A model generated the notes under the pieces. It was given only the letters and a program-made list of their open reading frames with translations. It ran no database searches and was not told the DNA's origin. Of a DNA stretch of 64,000 nucleotides, positions 59,041 through 64,000 are shown piece by piece. Source of the stretch: Gyrodactylus bullatarudis (taxonomy: Eukaryota; Platyhelminthes; Monogenea; Gyrodactylidea; Gyrodactylidae). The DNA lies in NCBI GenBank assembly GCA_012064415.1, contig SSNU01000226.1, positions 186,001 to 250,000 on the forward strand. The letters are read 5' to 3'. The position numbers and the translations under genes are program-made. Position 1 is the first letter of the stretch, and each line of letters begins with the position of its first letter.

Positions 59041-60829
59041 TTAATCTACGTTCTTAATGTGCTCTAGAATTCTGAAAAAGAATTAGTTATAAGATGACAA
59101 ATATAAGATGGATAGAATTTACTAACCTGTTAATAGTTCTATTGGCTTCATTTGAAATCGATTCGTGGGTATCGAATATGACATTTTGAAGTCCTAAATT
59201 GGCTGCTAGTTTTGCAGATACATCGGCAACTTTTTCATGGTCAAGTAAGAAATTGATCAATTGCAAAAGGTGATATTTTCCAAACTCGGTTGTGAGACGA
59301 TAAGTACGCTTAACGAGGATAAAAAGATTGCAGAGGTCAGTTTGTGCAAGCAAATCACCGTAACCCTTATTCAAGAGATGGTGAATCATAAGAGGAAGAC
59401 ATTCCAAGGGTTGAAAATCAGTTACAAGAAAGGCGAAAATGGAATCAAACAGGAACTTGTCAAACATGTAATTTATGAGATCTTGATTAGCAGAACCACT
59501 TATTTTTGTTAGCAATGGAAGGACAAAGTGAGCATTGCTCTCACGAATGATTTGCTTTAGCTTAAACACCAATTCGTCATTGAAATACTCTTTGGGATCA
59601 GTACTTGAGAAAACTAAAAATGAGATGTAATCTCTAAGAAGATCATCTGAGATTAGAACTGCAGGGTTGTTCCAAAATGTTTCCTCTATTGTATCAAAGT
59701 ATATTAGCCTTTCCGACTTCCAGCGACGACGTACCTGCCCAGGACTAGTAGATTTACTAGTCATTATCTTATTGAAATTCTCTTCTATACTACGATGACC
59801 AGAATCAGCGACTTCGAGGTTGTTCATTTTCTCATCTAAATCTTCATCCTGGTTACCGGTTAAGAAACGGCAGCTTTGACGTCTTGGATTTTCTCCCCCA
59901 TGAGTAGTATCGTAACTGACGCTCTTTGAAGTGTGTCGTCGATTGGGAATGGGTGTTTCAATAGGATTAGCTCCACCGCCGTAGTATTGATCTATTTCTT
60001 CTTCCTCTTCTTTATTCCAAACATTTTCATAGTAGTTGAAGTGAGAATCTTGGGTTGCATCATCCTTCAGTTCATTGTCTTCAGCTACTTCTTCAACCTT
60101 TTCTTCTTTGAACTTGTCAAAGTGCTTCTTATAATCATTTTGACTGCTTTCCGTATTACTCTCGTGTCTGTCGTCCTCTTTGATAGGAGAAACATCTTCA
60201 CCATAGCCGTTTGAAGCATTGTATTCTCGGTCATAGTCGTCATGATTATCACAGGAGTTACAATTATTTTGGTTTGACGAACCAACTTGTGCTACATCTT
60301 CCATGTTTTCTTCATTATAATAGGTTGAGTTGTAAGCATTGTGGACATTTTTTCCCTCTTGATTCTTGTAACAATCATCATTAGTATCTTCGTATCCAAT
60401 CTGACCATTAGTGCTGTAGTCATTGGACTCTATGAAAGAAACTTGATTCTTTTCTTTTTTATCACTGGTATTGTAGCTGTTAGTTTCATAATTGTAGTTG
60501 CCATAATCATCGTTTGACTCATAATCTCCTTTAGAATAGTTGTTGGATAAATAGCCATCATCTTTTGAATCATAACCCTCACGATGGTAAGCAGGATAAT
60601 CATCTTTAGAATAGTAGCAATCGTTCGTATAGTCTTCTTGCAAGCCAGCAGAATTGTTTTCCTTTCCATAGTGATAGTAAGAGTCTTCGTGGTAGTTACC
60701 ATCGTCATAGCCATGAGAATTTTGATTCGCCATTTTTCCTTTCCGCTTGCTGATATCGTAGCCTACTACTCGGGGATCACAAGTCTCAAGTTTGGACGGT
60801 CCAAATGTATAAGTGTCTATGGAACACAT
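59041..60829 (-). CDS. Unknown protein, Tyr/Asp-rich N-terminus and helical C-domain
   Basis: Two exons on the minus strand, 60829-59127 and 59071-59041, with a 55-nt intron, give 577 residues ending NEANRTINRILEHIKNVD. The start could also be the Met at 60733 (MANQNSHGYDD). Residues of about 35-270 are low complexity and dominated by Tyr, Asp, Asn, Ser and Gly with many DDY, NYY and GY steps, so intrinsically disordered and prion-like in composition. An acidic segment (KEEEEEIDQYYGGG) and basic stretches containing RRQS and RRRWKSERL follow. From about 375 to the end the sequence is ordered and alpha-helical (FWNNPAVLISDDLLRDYISF, HFVLPLLTKISGSANQDLI, LECLPLMIHHLLNKGYGDLL), like HEAT/ARM-type repeats. 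A cytoplasmic scaffold or RNA-granule role is conceivable but unproven. No enzyme motif is seen. Confidence 0.75.
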
Positions 60830-60934
60830 GGCGAAATTATTTATATAAAGCTGAGCTGTTTACGAATAAACAAAAAATCAAATTAATGTTGATATTTTGT
60901 TTGAAATTTTTCTCAAATAATTACTCATATGAAA
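60830..60934. promoter_or_regulatory. Divergent intergenic region, unknown gene / GANAB
   Basis: Just 105 bp lie between divergent start codons (or 201 bp if the downstream Met of the minus gene is used). Shared promoter use is likely. No element could be named. Confidence 0.45.
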
Positions 60935-63900
60935 ATGTTATTTATATGTCACATTTTATCTGTGTATTTATTGCTAAATTCAGTAGTTTCTGTTGATCGG
61001 AGTAATTTCAAAACATGTGAACAATCAAGGTAAATAAATAATTATGATAAAGTATTTAGTTTTTGTCATAGAAATCGTGTTGAATATGATAAATTTTTCT
61101 ATAAAGTTGACAAATCTTCTTTAAGAACAGAGAATAATATTTTACAGTTTAACCTTTTTTGCAAAGAGAGAAAAAAGTTAATTCATGCTTCTATTTCTCT
61201 ACTGGATAATGATGTCTTTCGATTAGAAATGATTGATGACAAGACTAGATATAGAATTCCTCATGAAGATATTTTCACGAAAAAGTTTAAATTCTTGCCG
61301 GCTAAACAAATTCTCAATGATGACTATCTTATGCTCGAAGGTCCTCGATCAACTGCTGTTATTATGCTTGATGATTTCAAGCTCAAAATTTATGTTGGTA
61401 ATGAGCTGATCGTGACTGTAAATGACATGAATAAGCTGAATATTGAAGATGAAACTTATTTCAAGCCAGAAAATTCAACTGATTACTCTGAGACATTTAA
61501 ATCTCACACGGATAGCCGTGTTAGAGGACCAGAATCATTAAGTCTAGACGTAACTTTTCATAATAAGGAATTTACCTACGGCATTCCTGAACATGCTGAT
61601 TCTTTCGCATTAAAGAACACTGATAATACTGACCCATATCGTTTATACAATCTGGATGTTTTCGAATATGAGTTAGATAACCCAATGGCTCTATATGGTT
61701 CAGTACCAGTCATATTTTCTTCAAATGGAATAAACTCAACTGGAATTTACTGGAATAATCCAACTGAAACATGGGTTGATATCAAATCCACTCGAAAATC
61801 TAATTCTGGAATCCTTTCTAGCATCTTTAGTGGATACGAACCTACTATTAAATCATCAAATGTTCATTGGATGTCAGAAAGTGGCATAATCGATCTATTT
61901 ATTATGCCTGGACCTAATCCTTTTAATGTATCTAGACAATATGCTGATTTAACTGGTACAACTCCATTGCCTCCTTTATTCTCAATAGGCTATCATCAAT
62001 GTCGTTGGAATTATAACAGTCAAGATGATATCATATCTGTGGATAGCAATTTCGATAAGTACAACATTCCAGTTGATGTTCTTTGGCTTGATATCGAACA
62101 TACTAATGGTAAACGTTATTTTACCTGGGATACTAATAAATTTCCAGATCCTGGTAAAATGGTCGATGATTTAATGGTTAAAAAAAGGCGTCTTGTCACG
62201 GTTGTAGATCCTCACATTAAATCTGACAGTGGATATCATTTGTACAAGTTGGTTTAGTTTTTTATCATCATCCTCTTATTTTTCAAGATATAGTAAATTA
62301 TATTGAGCTCAATTATATTATACATTGTATACGAAAAAGTTACCACCATTAACTTAAAATCATAATTTTTTTTAGAAATAGGTTAATTTTTTAAAAGCCT
62401 GTTATTATTTATCAAAGTTTCTTGGCAAAAGGTTCTAATCAATGACAAATCTTAAAGAAACGTCATCTGTAACAACATTCAATTGAAAAAATATTAATAT
62501 TTGATATTTTCAGTGAGGGAAAGAGCCACGATCTCTTTATCAAGGATGCCAGTGGAAATGAATATTCTGGTTGGTGTTGGCCTGGTTCATCAGCTTATCC
62601 CGATTTCACTGATCCAAGAATGAGAAAATTATGGTCTGAACAATTTCTAAAGTATGATCCTGTTCGGGAAAATACAATGTTCTCATGGAATGATATGGGA
62701 GAGCCATCTGTCTTTAGTGGACCTGAAATTACCATGCATAAAGATGCTAAACATTTCAATGGTTTTGAGCATCGGGATGTTCATAATACTTACGGATTAT
62801 ACGTTCATCTAGCAACTTGGGAAGGTCAATTGCTTCGCTCAAACAATAAAAAGCGACCATTTGTTCTGACAAGAGCTTTCTTTGCGGGTAGTCAAAGGAC
62901 ATCTGCTGTTTGGACTGGAGATAACAAAGCTGATTGGAGTCATCTCAAGGCATCATTACCCATGCTACTGAGTCTGTCAATTACAGGTATTACTTTTTGT
63001 GGAGCTGATGTCGGTGGATTCTTTAATAACCCTTCAAATGATCTACTTATTCGTTGGTATCAGGCTGGAGCTTTCCAACCATTCTTTCGGGCTCATGCAC
63101 ATATTGATACTTCGAGAAGAGAACCATGGCTTTTTGGCGAAGAAACAACTAATTTGATAAGGTTTGTCTCTACCTATTTTGATAAAAATTAGTACCATTT
63201 TTTGCTCAAAATTTGAACTACTTTCCATTTTTTTTCTCAGAGAAGCAATTCAAGCCAGATATCTACATCTACCATATTGGTATACTCAATTTTATTTGAG
63301 TGAAATATCCGGTTCTCCAATCATGGCACCATTATGGTATTACTTCCAAGATTCTAATCTCTTGGAAATTGAAACATCCTATACCATTGGCAAGGATATT
63401 TTAGTCAGCCCTGTTGTTACGGAAAGTGAAACTACTCATTTAATTCATTTACCTGTTAATGAAACATGGTATGAGTCGAAACATTTTACTGTAAGTTACA
63501 CTTATTTTATTGATTTTTACCCATTTTTAAACGCCCCAATTGTAATATACTCCTGACTCGATTACTTTGAAATGAACACAAAGACCGAATTAGCTTTATT
63601 GATATATTATAGGCCTATTCAAATGTTCCAACGGTTTCAATGAATGTTGACATGTCCACAATACCTGTATTCTACCGTGCTGGCTCTATAATTCCAATTA
63701 AAGAACGTTTTAGACGTAGCTCATCAATATCACTACAGGACCCATATTCCCTAATGGTTTTTGTCGATGGAAAAACTCAAACCGCAACTGGGAAACTATT
63801 CATTGATGATGGGGAAACAATAAACGATTCAAATGCTTCTCTTGTCAATTTCAGTTTCACTCTCGACTCCAATCAAGATACTGGCAAGCTTTCATCATCC

Positions 63901-64000
63901 ATTGATTCCTCAACAAGTAGTTTTTATGCCAAATCCTGTGAACTGGAGAATATCACAATTGTGGGAAATGTTAGGAAGCCAGAAACTATTGTCAAAGTTG
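60935..64000 (+). CDS. GANAB: Glucosidase II alpha subunit (GH31), 3' end beyond window
   Basis: Exons 60935-61029, 61060-62247, 62514-63161, 63241-63490 and 63613 to beyond 64000 give about 856 residues so far; introns are 30, 266, 79 and 122 nt. A signal peptide ([20 protein letters not shown]) is followed by the family N-terminus [18 protein letters not shown], which fixes the first acceptor at 61059. The GH31 barrel has [20 protein letters not shown] (about 370), the nucleophile motif [10 protein letters not shown] (about 486), acid/base region [10 protein letters not shown] (about 560), then CGADVGGFF and [16 protein letters not shown]. The enzyme trims the two inner alpha-1,3 glucoses from N-glycans in the ER lumen, controlling calnexin binding, with a beta subunit encoded elsewhere. 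Asn is replaced by Gly in the normally WNDMNE motif; the catalytic Asp is kept. Confidence 0.95.

Noticed and set aside
60740..60775. Possible 24-nt in-frame intron (GTAGTAGG...CAGCAAG) near the start of the unknown minus-strand gene
   Set aside because: The frame is open with or without removal, and there is no homology to decide; left as exon.
59261..60996. Several plus-strand and frame-shifted open frames opposite the Tyr/Asp-rich gene
   Set aside because: They are antisense shadows of a low-complexity coding region whose codon pattern keeps other frames open.
1..64000. tRNA, rRNA or CRISPR features
   Set aside because: No tRNA box A/B pair with a cloverleaf, no rRNA-like block and no regularly spaced direct repeats were seen on reading both strands; a tRNAscan or Infernal run would be decisive.

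Overview
This is a eukaryotic, strongly AT-rich animal contig. The evidence is split genes with GT-AG introns, a Meis/homothorax TALE homeobox gene, an alpha-type nicotinic acetylcholine receptor subunit, an axonemal dynein light chain 1 and an ER glucosidase II alpha gene. A striking feature is a class of ultra-short introns (about 24-31 nt) in several genes, next to ordinary introns of 40 nt to several kb. Introns this short in animals are known from dicyemids and some flatworms. That, plus Penelope-like and non-LTR retroelements, points to a small-bodied invertebrate, probably a lophotrochozoan or 'mesozoan' lineage, but I cannot name the species.

Layout. 1-8.1 kb is gene-poor and full of dispersed foldback repeats and Penelope-like element (PLE) remnants (5.5-6.6 kb). 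8.1-16.7 kb holds the 3' half of a single-pass membrane protein gene, with a Tc1/mariner/IS630-type transposon (8879-10589) in one intron. 17.1-22.9 kb is a non-LTR retrotransposon graveyard, including one copy inserted cleanly inside another. 23-39 kb is a gene desert with foldback repeats and a second PLE copy (31008-32092) with a GIY-YIG endonuclease reading frame. 39.3-45.1 kb is a complete ten-exon Meis/hth gene. 45.1-56.2 kb is again repeat-rich (piggyBac remnant, PLE tail and RT fragments) with one terminal exon of an unrecognised gene. 56.3-64 kb is a very compact four-gene cluster: DNAL1 (-), nAChR alpha (+), an unknown Tyr/Asp-rich protein (-) and GANAB (+, runs off the window). Two divergent pairs are separated by 381 and 105 bp, and one convergent pair is only 40 bp apart.

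Most notable structure. The PLE remnants carry minimal hammerhead ribozyme folds in both inverted terminal repeats, a further hammerhead lies in an unrelated short repeat at 231-270, and three diverged PLE copies conserve a basic, PIP-box-like C-terminal tail. Three PLE-derived insertions show apparent 12-bp target duplications. The genes do not form one pathway; the compact cluster mixes ciliary, synaptic and secretory functions.
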